Below are positions 7,917-16,600 of a stretch of DNA of 64,000 nt, piece by piece. The DNA is from Bacteroidaceae bacterium (GTDB lineage Bacteria; Bacteroidota; Bacteroidia; Bacteroidales; Bacteroidaceae): assembly GCA_902362375.1 (NCBI GenBank), contig CABIVS010000002.1, forward strand, positions 84,757 through 148,756, written 5' to 3'. A model generated the notes under the pieces. That model was not told the DNA's origin. It ran no database searches and was given only the letters and a program-made list of their open reading frames with translations. Each line of letters begins with the position of its first letter. Position 1 is the stretch's first letter. The position numbers and the translations under genes are program-made.

Positions 7917-8750
7917 ATGAAAGAGAAACTGTTTTTTCTCATTATATTCGTATTTTCTGCTCAATTGCTTTTGGGGCAAGAGAAATTTACGATTCGGGGT
8001 GAATTCCCTGATAATTCTTTAGATGGTAAATATGTGTTATTAATAGATAAATCGTATCTTCTTGAAGAAAGGGAAGGACAAAAACAAGCATACGGCAACA
8101 GCATAAAAATAAAGGTGATTGGCAAGGAATTTTTTTACGAAGGAACTGTCACACGAAAGCCTTTTTTTGCACAAATATCCTATGATGGACCACCGTTCCA
8201 TAAAGGGACTGATATTAATCTTTTTGTGGAACCGGGTAATATCTATATTCGTATGGTTGATTGGGACGATAACGCTAATGTATCGGGCACTTCCATCAAT
8301 GAAGATTATGATACTTATATTCTTGAGCGAGAAGCTCAATGGAATGCTGTATATTGGAATAGAGAACGTAGAAAAATGGCGAAAGATAGTACTAATATAG
8401 AGAATTGTAAGCTATTGGATATATCAGAAACTGAACAGCGTTCAGAAGGTCGGTTTACTTTTCTTGAAAAATATGCAAAATATCCGAATGTCATCCGAGT
8501 CATGTTGGCTCGTGATTTAAGGACAAAATACCCGATTAGGGAGCCTGAACTCTCTCAATATTTACGCATTATCGATTTAATGCCCCAAGCGGATCGAGAT
8601 GCTTTTTTATCATGGTGGGATTATATTATGAAAGAACGAGAATTTAAAAAGAAGAGCCGAATGATATTAGATAGTTTGATCGGTGATCCACCCCGTTTCA
8701 TCGAGACTATTCCGAGTAGTTCATCATCAACAACTATAAAAAATGAGTAA
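7917..8750 (+). CDS. DUF4369 domain protein, copy 3
   Basis: A 277-residue exported protein: signal peptide MKEKLFFLIIFVFSAQLLLG, DUF4369 domain (FTIRGEFPDNSLDGKYVLLI, YEGTVTRKPFFAQISYDG, LFVEPGNIYIRMVDW, VSGTSINEDYDTY), helical region with FLEKYAKYPNVIRVMLARDL and MPQADRDAFLSWWDY, and a tail RFIETIPSSSSSTTIKNE almost the same as copy 1. It has no partner DUF4251 or lipoprotein gene in front, so only the last gene of the unit was copied a third time, or the rest was lost. The DUF1573 gene starts inside its last codons (ATG at 8743, stop at 8750), implying translational coupling. Confidence 0.8.
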   Translation: MKEKLFFLIIFVFSAQLLLGQEKFTIRGEFPDNSLDGKYVLLIDKSYLLEEREGQKQAYGNSIKIKVIGKEFFYEGTVTRKPFFAQISYDGPPFHKGTDINLFVEPGNIYIRMVDWDDNANVSGTSINEDYDTYILEREAQWNAVYWNRERRKMAKDSTNIENCKLLDISETEQRSEGRFTFLEKYAKYPNVIRVMLARDLRTKYPIREPELSQYLRIIDLMPQADRDAFLSWWDYIMKEREFKKKSRMILDSLIGDPPRFIETIPSSSSSTTIKNE

Positions 8751-9117
8751 AATCCTTGGTTTTATTGTTATTCTGCTGATTTGCGTTTCTTGCAATCCAA
8801 AAAGGAAGGCAGAGATGTCCCTGTCTTCCTATACACACGATTTCGGAATAATTAGTTCTGATATAATTTGTCGTGATAGCATTACAATCACCAATGTTGG
8901 CAATGCCAGGTTGGAAATAGGAGAGATCGAAACTGGATGTGGATGTACACAAGCATCGGTGGAGAAGTATGAATTAAATCCTGATGAATCGTGCTCGCTT
9001 CATTTTTCTTTCAATCCGAAAGGAAAGGGATTGGGAGCGAAAGAAGAATTAATTATTATCAATGCAAATACAGACTCCCTCTTTTATATTCTGCAAGTTA
9101 AGGCAATTATTCAGTGA
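8743..9117 (+). CDS. DUF1573 lipoprotein
   Basis: A 124-residue protein with a lipoprotein signal (IVILLICVSC17). The rest is a single DUF1573 domain, an Ig-like fold: YTHDFGIISSDIICRDSITI, TNVGNARLEIGEIETGCGCT, LNPDESCSLHFSFNPKGKG. The GCGCT motif is the family hallmark. DUF1573 proteins in Bacteroides are envelope proteins of unknown role, often found beside glycan-ligase or thioredoxin-like genes. It overlaps the previous gene by 8 bases and the ligase-like gene by 56 bases, so these three are almost certainly one transcript. DUF1573 assignment is firm; function is not known. Confidence 0.85.
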   Translation: MSKILGFIVILLICVSCNPKRKAEMSLSSYTHDFGIISSDIICRDSITITNVGNARLEIGEIETGCGCTQASVEKYELNPDESCSLHFSFNPKGKGLGAKEELIIINANTDSLFYILQVKAIIQ

Positions 9118-10795
9118 TAATGTTTTTACGTTTTCTTTTTTACTTATCACCACCTTATACTTATCGGCTGATTGGTTTATGGATAGGTATTTTATGCCTA
9201 AAAATATAAGTTTCGTTGTCGGCATCATAGTATGGGGAGGTATTTGCATAGGGAACTGGAAGCGAAAAATTAGCCTGTTTGTTGATTTTCTATTTGTGTC
9301 TTTTACTGTTTTTATGGGATATGTTTTCGTTTGCAGTCTCTTTACATCACAATATATACACAGTGTATACATCGTATCTGGATGGATTCTTTTTGTGTTG
9401 ATGCGTAATGGAAAAAATCCTACAGAAACATTTAATAGCATTTTAGCTGTCGTTGGAGTTTTGTCGGCCTTGTATGGCTTGCTGCAATATGTAGGGTGTA
9501 TAGAAACTCAATCTTATTTTTCTGTTACTGGTTCTTTTGATAATCCCGCCGGATTTGCAGCAAGCATCGTTCTCTGTTATCCTTTTCTTTTGTGCCAGAC
9601 TTCTAATGGAAAAAGAAAAACGCTCAAGTTTATGGCGTGTCTTCTCCTCTTTATAGTCGTTATCTTATCCGGTTCGAGAACAGGGATACTTACTTTATGC
9701 GTAGTAACACTTCTTTTTTACGCTCTCCGCTATCGGAAGTTAATTCATAGAAGGCGCATCTTTTTTATCAGCGGAGGCACTTTGTTGCTAATAGGTTTAT
9801 TCATTGGACTGATTTATCTGAAACCAGCTTCCGCTTCCGGTCGTGTTCTGATTTGGAAAGTATCTGCCGGATTGTGTAAGGAAAATATGATTCGAGGAAA
9901 TGGACTTGGCTCTTTTAAGGCGGATTACATGCCGGAACAAGCCAAATATTTGTCTTCTTTTCATGCTGTTGAAAGTGAAAGAATGTTAGCAGGGAATACG
10001 AATCATCCATTTAACGAGTATTTGTTGTTGCTGATTGAACAAGGACTTATAGGAATCGCTTTATTCTTATTGTTGTTGGTTGCTGTTTTTCGAAGTAATG
10101 TGTCATTTGATACTCCAGCCTTACTAGCAATTGTTTCTATTGCTATATTTTCCTGCTTTTCTTATCCATTCAAATATGCTTTTGTTTGGTTCATGACTAT
10201 CTACTGCCTCGCTTCACTTAATCAACGGGAGGTTGCTCTACGAACAATATGTTTCAACAAGCCATTTTTATTGATTATTCTTTTTATACTCTGTTTTTTT
10301 TCGATTAAGAATATTCTTTTCGAGCGTACATGGAAACGAATTTCGTTGGTTGCAGAAAAGAACAATGGTTTGCTGGATAACGAATTATCTGTATTTACCA
10401 AGCTATATGATGAGTGGAATGGCAATCCCTATTTCTTGTACAATTATGCATCAGAATTGAAGAATGTGGAATTGTACAAACAAAGCGTCAACATATTCTT
10501 GCATTGCGAATCTTATATCAATACATATGACCTGCAAATGCAATTAGCTGATAATTACTATCAGATGGGGTGTTGGGAAGAGGCTGAAAGACGCTATAAA
10601 CTGGCACAATGTATGTGTCCTAGCCGTTTTCTTCCATTGCAAGGACTTTTGAGAATCTACGTAAAATCTAATAACTGTATACTTGCCGAACGGGTAGCCT
10701 TAGAAATAATCAATAAACGGATAAAGATACCATCTTACACTGTTTCTATCATACAAGAAGAGGCTAAAACCTATTTGCGCAAAAAGAATATTTAA
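9062..10795 (+). CDS. O-antigen-ligase-like (WaaL/Wzy_C) membrane protein with C-terminal TPR
   Basis: A 577-residue polytopic membrane protein. About ten hydrophobic segments span residues 20-430. The family markers are LSGSRTGILTL in the middle and a large loop followed by NHPFNEYLLLLIEQGLIGIA. WaaL/PglL-type ligases move a lipid-linked glycan to lipid A core or protein at the periplasmic face. After the last segment comes a soluble TPR-like region (about 440-570: NYASELKNVELYKQS, LADNYYQMGCWEEAERRY), which could bind a protein acceptor. The ATG at 9062 lies within the DUF1573 gene; the next Met would remove the first membrane segment, so the longer start is preferred. The acceptor is unknown; the neighbouring lipoproteins are candidates by inference. 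Confidence 0.82.
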   Translation: MQIQTPSFIFCKLRQLFSDNVFTFSFLLITTLYLSADWFMDRYFMPKNISFVVGIIVWGGICIGNWKRKISLFVDFLFVSFTVFMGYVFVCSLFTSQYIHSVYIVSGWILFVLMRNGKNPTETFNSILAVVGVLSALYGLLQYVGCIETQSYFSVTGSFDNPAGFAASIVLCYPFLLCQTSNGKRKTLKFMACLLLFIVVILSGSRTGILTLCVVTLLFYALRYRKLIHRRRIFFISGGTLLLIGLFIGLIYLKPASASGRVLIWKVSAGLCKENMIRGNGLGSFKADYMPEQAKYLSSFHAVESERMLAGNTNHPFNEYLLLLIEQGLIGIALFLLLLVAVFRSNVSFDTPALLAIVSIAIFSCFSYPFKYAFVWFMTIYCLASLNQREVALRTICFNKPFLLIILFILCFFSIKNILFERTWKRISLVAEKNNGLLDNELSVFTKLYDEWNGNPYFLYNYASELKNVELYKQSVNIFLHCESYINTYDLQMQLADNYYQMGCWEEAERRYKLAQCMCPSRFLPLQGLLRIYVKSNNCILAERVALEIINKRIKIPSYTVSIIQEEAKTYLRKKNI

Positions 10796-10818
10796 TTATA
10801 AACTAACAATCATACAAA

Positions 10819-12771
10819 ATGAAAGCCACATTCATCTTTCTTTTTCTTCTTTTGCTTTTCAGTTGTCAAAGCCCTGAAGAAAAACAATTGGAAAAGGTGT
10901 TGACACTGTCGGGCAACAATCGTCCGGAACTCGAAAAAGTGTTGGAGCATTATAAAGAAAACGAAGCCGAAAGTTTGAAACTTAGAGCTGCCAAATTCTT
11001 GATAATGAATATGCCTGGACACCAATCGTACACCGGGAAAGATATTGAAGAATATTATACTGAAGCCGAAAAGATAATCTTCTCTGGCAGAAAGATTGAC
11101 GATCAGGTGAATGAGTTAAATAATCTGTTGTTAGAGTTTTCATCAGATGATTTTGAATTTAAGGAAGATTACTCTATCATAAAAGCCAACTTTCTGATAA
11201 GAAGTATAGACGCGGCTTTTGACGATTGGCAACAAGGTAGTTGGGCGAGAGGTATTACATTTGATGAATTTTGTGAATATATGCTTCCTTATAAGTGTGT
11301 AGAATTTCAGGCTTTTGATGATTGGCGCAATGTGTTGAAACCGATAGCTAATGACACGTTATCTGATTATTTTTATAACGATATCTGGAATAAAACACCT
11401 TATTATGCAGCGGAAGCTATTAATATCAAATTGCGTGATACCGTTATTGTCGATTTGAAAAAGCCTCTGAAGTGGCATGCGTTATATAAGGTTCCGTTTT
11501 GGTGCAATATTCCTTCCAATTCTTGTGAGACAAGGACAAACACTGCTTTAGCTATCATGCGTAGTAAGGGGTTTGCGGTCTCGTATGATTTCGTTTTGCA
11601 GTGGCCTACAAAAGCACATGCACATTCGTGGCTAAGTATTCTGATAGATCACGATCGCCGAATGGTATGTGAAGGAGGACATGAACCTTTCTTAGCTTTC
11701 CTACGACCAGGCGAATGCAAAGGAAAAGTATATCGAAGAACGTATTCTCCCAATCAGGGCTTGGTCCGGTTGAATGAGGAAGCTGGCAGTGTTCCGAAAA
11801 CGTTGCGTAATGTCTTTATGAAAGACGTTACAGATGAATATGGGACGACTATTAACCCTGCTTTTCCTGTACTTTCTGGGGAAAGAGAACGCAGAGAAAA
11901 ATATGCGTATCTGGCAGTATTTGATAATGAGAAATGGATTCCTATTTGCTTTTCTGAAATAAAAGAAAGTAAGCGGGTCACCTTTGATAAAGTAGAGAAA
12001 GGAGCTGTCTATCTGCCGGTATATTATATAAACGGAAGGGTTCGCCCGTTCAATTATCCCGCTTTGTTGAATGAGAAAGGTGAACTGGAGTTCTTGAAAC
12101 CTGACAGCGCACATAAAAGAAGCATTAGTCTAAAACGGAAATATCCCTTAACACGTAAAGCGTTTACCGCAGCACTCCGTTTAAAGTACAGCATGTTTCA
12201 AGCTGCCCAAAAGGAGGATTTTAGCGATGCTGTTACAGTGCATACGTTTAAAGAGTATAGCGTATCGGGTAGCGTGAATATAAGCGATACCACAAAGTAT
12301 CGTTATTGGCGTTATATCTGTCCTAAACCATATCGCTGTAATATTGCAGAATTAATGTTCTTTGATAAAGGCAATAAGAAATTGACAGGAACAATTATAG
12401 GTTCTGAAGAACGAAGCAAAAATCCTCACTATAGCCGTTCTGCAGCTTTTGACTTGAATCCGTTGACTTTTTTTGCATCTAAAACGTTGAGGGATGGCTG
12501 GGTTGGATTGGATTTGGGCAGACCGGAATCTGTTGGAAGAATAGGCTATATGACACGTAATGATGACAACAATGTTCGTATTGGTGATACATACGAGTTG
12601 TTTTATTGGGATATGGATGGTTGGCATTCAATACAGAAAAAAGTAGCGGATGATTTTGAACTGACATTCCATAATGTCCCGCAAAATGCTTTGCTGTTAT
12701 TAAAAAATCGAAGTAGAGGAAAAGACGAACGAATTTTCTTATATCGAGATATTAAACAGGTGTGGTATTAA
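10819..12771 (+). CDS. Transglutaminase-like lipoprotein with C-terminal discoidin-type domain
   Basis: A 650-residue lipoprotein (MKATFIFLFLLLLFSC16). The centre has a transglutaminase/cysteine-protease-like core: C236 (SNSCETRTNTALAIMRSKGF), H269 (KAHAHSWLSIL) and D277 or D279 (DHDRR), in the usual Cys-His-Asp order and spacing. Residues ~500-640 resemble an F5/8 type C (discoidin) carbohydrate-binding domain (NIAELMFF, HYSRSAAFDLNPLTFFASK, GWVGLDLGRPESVGRIGYMT). It could cleave or cross-link envelope proteins or bind glycan. It lies 23 bases after the ligase-like gene and ends the accessory block. The catalytic triad is inferred from motif order; activity is unproven and a PNGase-like amidase is an alternative. 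Confidence 0.72.
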   Translation: MKATFIFLFLLLLFSCQSPEEKQLEKVLTLSGNNRPELEKVLEHYKENEAESLKLRAAKFLIMNMPGHQSYTGKDIEEYYTEAEKIIFSGRKIDDQVNELNNLLLEFSSDDFEFKEDYSIIKANFLIRSIDAAFDDWQQGSWARGITFDEFCEYMLPYKCVEFQAFDDWRNVLKPIANDTLSDYFYNDIWNKTPYYAAEAINIKLRDTVIVDLKKPLKWHALYKVPFWCNIPSNSCETRTNTALAIMRSKGFAVSYDFVLQWPTKAHAHSWLSILIDHDRRMVCEGGHEPFLAFLRPGECKGKVYRRTYSPNQGLVRLNEEAGSVPKTLRNVFMKDVTDEYGTTINPAFPVLSGERERREKYAYLAVFDNEKWIPICFSEIKESKRVTFDKVEKGAVYLPVYYINGRVRPFNYPALLNEKGELEFLKPDSAHKRSISLKRKYPLTRKAFTAALRLKYSMFQAAQKEDFSDAVTVHTFKEYSVSGSVNISDTTKYRYWRYICPKPYRCNIAELMFFDKGNKKLTGTIIGSEERSKNPHYSRSAAFDLNPLTFFASKTLRDGWVGLDLGRPESVGRIGYMTRNDDNNVRIGDTYELFYWDMDGWHSIQKKVADDFELTFHNVPQNALLLLKNRSRGKDERIFLYRDIKQVWY

Positions 12772-12989
12772 TTCATCGGTAAAATACATATGTAGAATTG
12801 GAATATGAATCATCTTATGAAATGGAGTCGACAGCGATATAATAATAAACGATTATATGCCCCAACACTGTAGTTTCCACATTCTCATTCCCCCTTCACC
12901 TTTCATTGCAAAAGCTGATGAATAAAGCGATACAGGGTGAAGAAGCTGCCTTTCACCTATGCTTTCATATTATACGTTTTTTTTAATCC

Positions 12990-13046
12990 AAAGCTAAGCT
13001 TTAGAAGTAGTAAAGCATAGCTTTAGCCTGCTTAAAGCAGTGCTTT
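12990..13046. repeat. Three-unit palindrome array, 22-base period (AAAGCnnnGCTTT)
   Basis: Units AAAGCTAAGCTTT (12990-13002), AAAGCATAGCTTT (13012-13024) and AAAGCAGTGCTTT (13034-13046). Each is a 13-base palindrome with a 3-base centre; starts are exactly 22 bases apart and the 9-base spacers are unrelated to one another. Confidence 0.75.
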
Positions 13047-13155
13047 TTAAAGATCAAAGAGTTTGTTTCAATCATTTAGCATCTTTCACTTGGAATATCC
13101 TAATGTTTGTTTCAAATCTTAGGAAGAAAAAAACTGGTTGCCGGGAGCATAATAA

Positions 13156-13216
13156 ATTTAGCTATAAGCATATTCTGATTTGCTATAGTGAAAATTAGAT
13201 TTGCTATAATGAAATC
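13156..13216 (+). repeat. Three short direct repeats at 21-22-base spacing
   Basis: ATTTAGCTATA starts at 13156, ATTTGCTATAGTGAAA at 13178 and ATTTGCTATAATGAAA at 13199. The 22- and 21-base steps match the palindrome array 110 bases upstream, but these units are only weakly palindromic. Confidence 0.55.
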
Positions 13217-13631
13217 GGAAGTGAACTCTCGGTGAAAGGCGGCCCTTCACCCGATAACACCGATGAACAGGAGAAGGTGAAGGGTGAAGCGTTTTTCGGC
13301 ACTCTTTCTTTTTTGGGGAGATACTACTGCTGGTATTAGAGAAAACTAATTAGTTTGCTTACTTCTGTACCGGAGTTGAGCTCATGTAAAGTACAGCTCG
13401 GTATATGGAAAAAATGACATAAATATGGATAATAATCCTTATTCGGAATTTGTAGGAATCTTTTTTTGTACTTTATTTACTTTTTAACTAGTTTTGTTCA
13501 CATAGATTTTAAAAGAGTCATTTGCTAAACGTGTATCTAGTCCGTTTGTCGTCTGATTATATTAGGAACAAACTTATATGGAATTTCTATTATTTCATAA
13601 TGCTGTACTCTTTATTGCAGTGGGAAAGACG

Positions 13632-13639
13632 TATCTTTG
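13632..13639 (+). promoter_or_regulatory. -7 element of the hybrid sensor gene
   Basis: TATCTTTG matches the Bacteroides TAnnTTTG -7 consensus and lies 33 bases before the ATG at 13672. It would start transcription downstream of the alternative start at 13522, which is the main reason for choosing 13672. Confidence 0.65.
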
Positions 13640-13671
13640 TAACCAGCAATCAAAATAACCTAAAGGACTGT

Positions 13672-16600
13672 ATGAAAAATAAATTATTATCCCTCTTCGC
13701 TTTGTTGTTTTTATTTGTGTCGGAAAGTTATGCCGATATCGAACTTAGTTCCAAACAAATGAGGACCAGTGACGGACTACCCAGTAATTCTGTGCGATGT
13801 ATGTATCAGGATAGTAAAGGATTTTTATGGTTGGGCACTTTAGATGGATTGACCCGCTATGATGGTAATTCTTTTCTTACCTATCAGTTGGAAACCGGCA
13901 AACACGATCAGGTCTCTTTGGCAGACAATAGAATAAAACAGGTAGCGGAGGATAAAAATGGTTTCCTATGGATAAAGACAGTACCGGAATTGTTCAGTTG
14001 TTATGACTTGCAAAAAGCTTGTTTTGTCGATTTTACCGGTACCGGAGATGATGGAGAGAGTTACTCGGAAATATATATGTCTTCTAATGGAGATGTGTGG
14101 CTTTGGCACAGAGCAAGTGGAGTGCGTCAAATCGTTTGTAAGGAGAATCGTACCATGACTTCTGTGAAGTTCCGCGCAGAGTCAGGAAGATTGCCGGACG
14201 ATCGAATTAAATTTATCAATGAAGATTCCAGTGGCAGAATATGGATTGGTACCATGCATGGACTTGCATCGGTCTATAAAGGGAAAGTTGAGATTGTAGA
14301 TAGGGAACTGAATTTTTCCTCTTCTTTTCCTCATGGAGGGGATATGTATTTTTTGACAAAGGGTGGAGATGTATATCGCTGTGTCAATGGCTCGAAAAAG
14401 ATAGATTGTTTAGCATCTCTTTCTACGATTGCCGGTAATACATCCGTCAGTGCACATTCATTGATAAAAGACAAATGGGTTATATTTACGTCAAACGAGG
14501 GAGTGTATGAGTTTGATTTTCAAACTATCCAAATAACTCCTTATCGGAAGTTGAAAATAAATAATGGGAAAGTTATTCATGACAATTATGGAGATTGTTG
14601 GGCTTACAATAATACGGGACGGATTTATTATATAAACGTGAAGAGCGGAGAAATAAAGGACTTCCAGTTGATCCCGGAAGAGAAGATGAAATATATAGAT
14701 TATGAACGCTATCATGTGGTTCGTGATGATCGGGGAATAGTGTGGATTTCGACTTATGGGAACGGACTTTTCACTTATGATATTCAGGAAGACCGGTTGG
14801 AACACTTTGTTTCCGAAGGGAAGAATGCAGGACCTATAGGGTCAGATTTCTTGTTATGTTTGATGAAAGACAGGACAGGAGGAATATGGGTAAGCTCCGA
14901 ATATTCCGGTTTGTCCCATATTTCCATTTCAAATAAAGGCATTACGCATGTCTATCCAGAATCACCGGATGTTTTTGACCGTTCGAATACAATCCGGTTA
15001 CTGACTAAAATGTCGAATGGAGATATATGGGTAGGAACGCGAAGAGGTGGATTGTATAATTATGATTCTCATCTGAAAACTAAGATAGATAATCATTATT
15101 TGCCCTATAATATTTATGCGATTTCAGAAGATAGTCAGGAGAATATATGGATAGGAACCCGGGGAGACGGACTAAAAGTAGGAGACATTTGGTATAAACC
15201 GGATCCGTCTAATCCTTTTGCTTTGTCTCATTCTAATATTTATTCCATTCTTCGTGATAAAAAGAACCGTATGTGGGTGGGAACATTTGGAGGCGGATTA
15301 GATCTGGCCGAACAAACTGCGGGCGGACAATATAAGTTCCGTCGTTTCTTCCAACAAAAAAAATATGGTTTGCGGATAGTCCGGGTGATGGCAGAAGATG
15401 AAAAAGGAATGATATGGATGGGTACAAGTGAAGGAATTTGTATTTTCCATCCGGATTCATTGATAGCTGATGAAGACAACTATCGTTTGTTTAGCTATAC
15501 GGATGGCAACTTTTGTAGCAATGAGATTCGCTGCTTGTTTCGTGACAGTAAAGGGCGTATGTGGGTAGGAACCTCTGGGGCCGGTTTGAATCTATGTGAA
15601 TTGACAGATGATTGCCAATCTTTGAAATATACGCATTATGGAATATCAGAAGGACTGGTCAATAATATGGTTCAGGCTATTCAGGAAGATCATTCGGGGC
15701 AATTATGGATTGCCACGGAATATGGGATTTCAAGATTCAACCCGAATAGTCATTCTTTTGAAAACTATTTCTTCTCATCCTATACATTGGGAAATGTGTA
15801 TAGCGAAAACAGTGCATGTATGGGAGCAGACGGGAAACTCATTTTTGGAACAAACTATGGATTAACCATTATTGACCCGAAAAAGATTCCAACCGAGAGA
15901 CTGCTTTCCCCGATTGTTATTACCGGACTGTCTGTCAATGGAATTCAGGTGAAGCCTAATATGCCGGGTTCTCCTTTGCAGGAATCTTTGGCTTATTCGG
16001 ATAAGATCACATTGAAATATTTCCAAAACTCTTTCATGCTTGATTTTTCTACTCTCGATTATTCGGATAATGGACAAATCAAGTATATGTACTGGCTGGA
16101 GAACTATGATAAAGGATGGAATGTTCCATCTTCTTTGAGCTTTGCTTCTTATAAATATCTTGAGCCGGGCACTTATATATTCCATGTGAAATACTGTGAT
16201 GGCGCCGGCATTTGGAATGATACCGAAACAACTTTGAAGATTGTCATCGTACCGCCGTTCTGGAAAACAAGTTGGGCTATGCTTGGATATTTCATCTTGA
16301 TATTAATAGCCTTGTATTTCACATATCGTATCATCATTAATTTCAATAGACTGCGCAACCGCATCAACGTTGAAAAGCAATTGACGGAATATAAACTGGT
16401 ATTTTTTACGAATATCTCTCATGAATTCCGTACTCCGCTTACGTTGATTCAGGGAGCATTGGAGAAAATGTACCGGATAGACGATATTCCTCAGGCATTA
16501 TTGCATCCTTTGAAGGTGATGGATAAAAGTACCCAGCGCATGTTGAGGCTGATTAATCAGTTGCTGGAATTCAGGAAGATGCAGAATAACAAATTGGCTC

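Larger units (their letters stand above)
12772..13671. other. 900-base gene-free region rich in short palindromes and repeats
   Basis: No convincing gene on either strand. It separates the accessory block from the sensor gene. It holds six copies of the hexamer GGTGAA/TTCACC (12895, 12936, 12952, 13232, 13247, 13277) with a seventh at 13284, a three-unit palindrome array with 22-base period (12990-13046), three near-direct repeats of ATTTGCTATA with 21-22-base spacing (13156-13208), and the sensor promoter at its end. The rest is AT-rich with nothing identified. Confidence 0.7.

Noticed and set aside
13522..13671. Fifty extra N-terminal residues for the hybrid sensor from the ATG at 13522
   Set aside because: A TATCTTTG promoter element (13632-13639) lies inside, and the signal peptide starts at the ATG at 13672.
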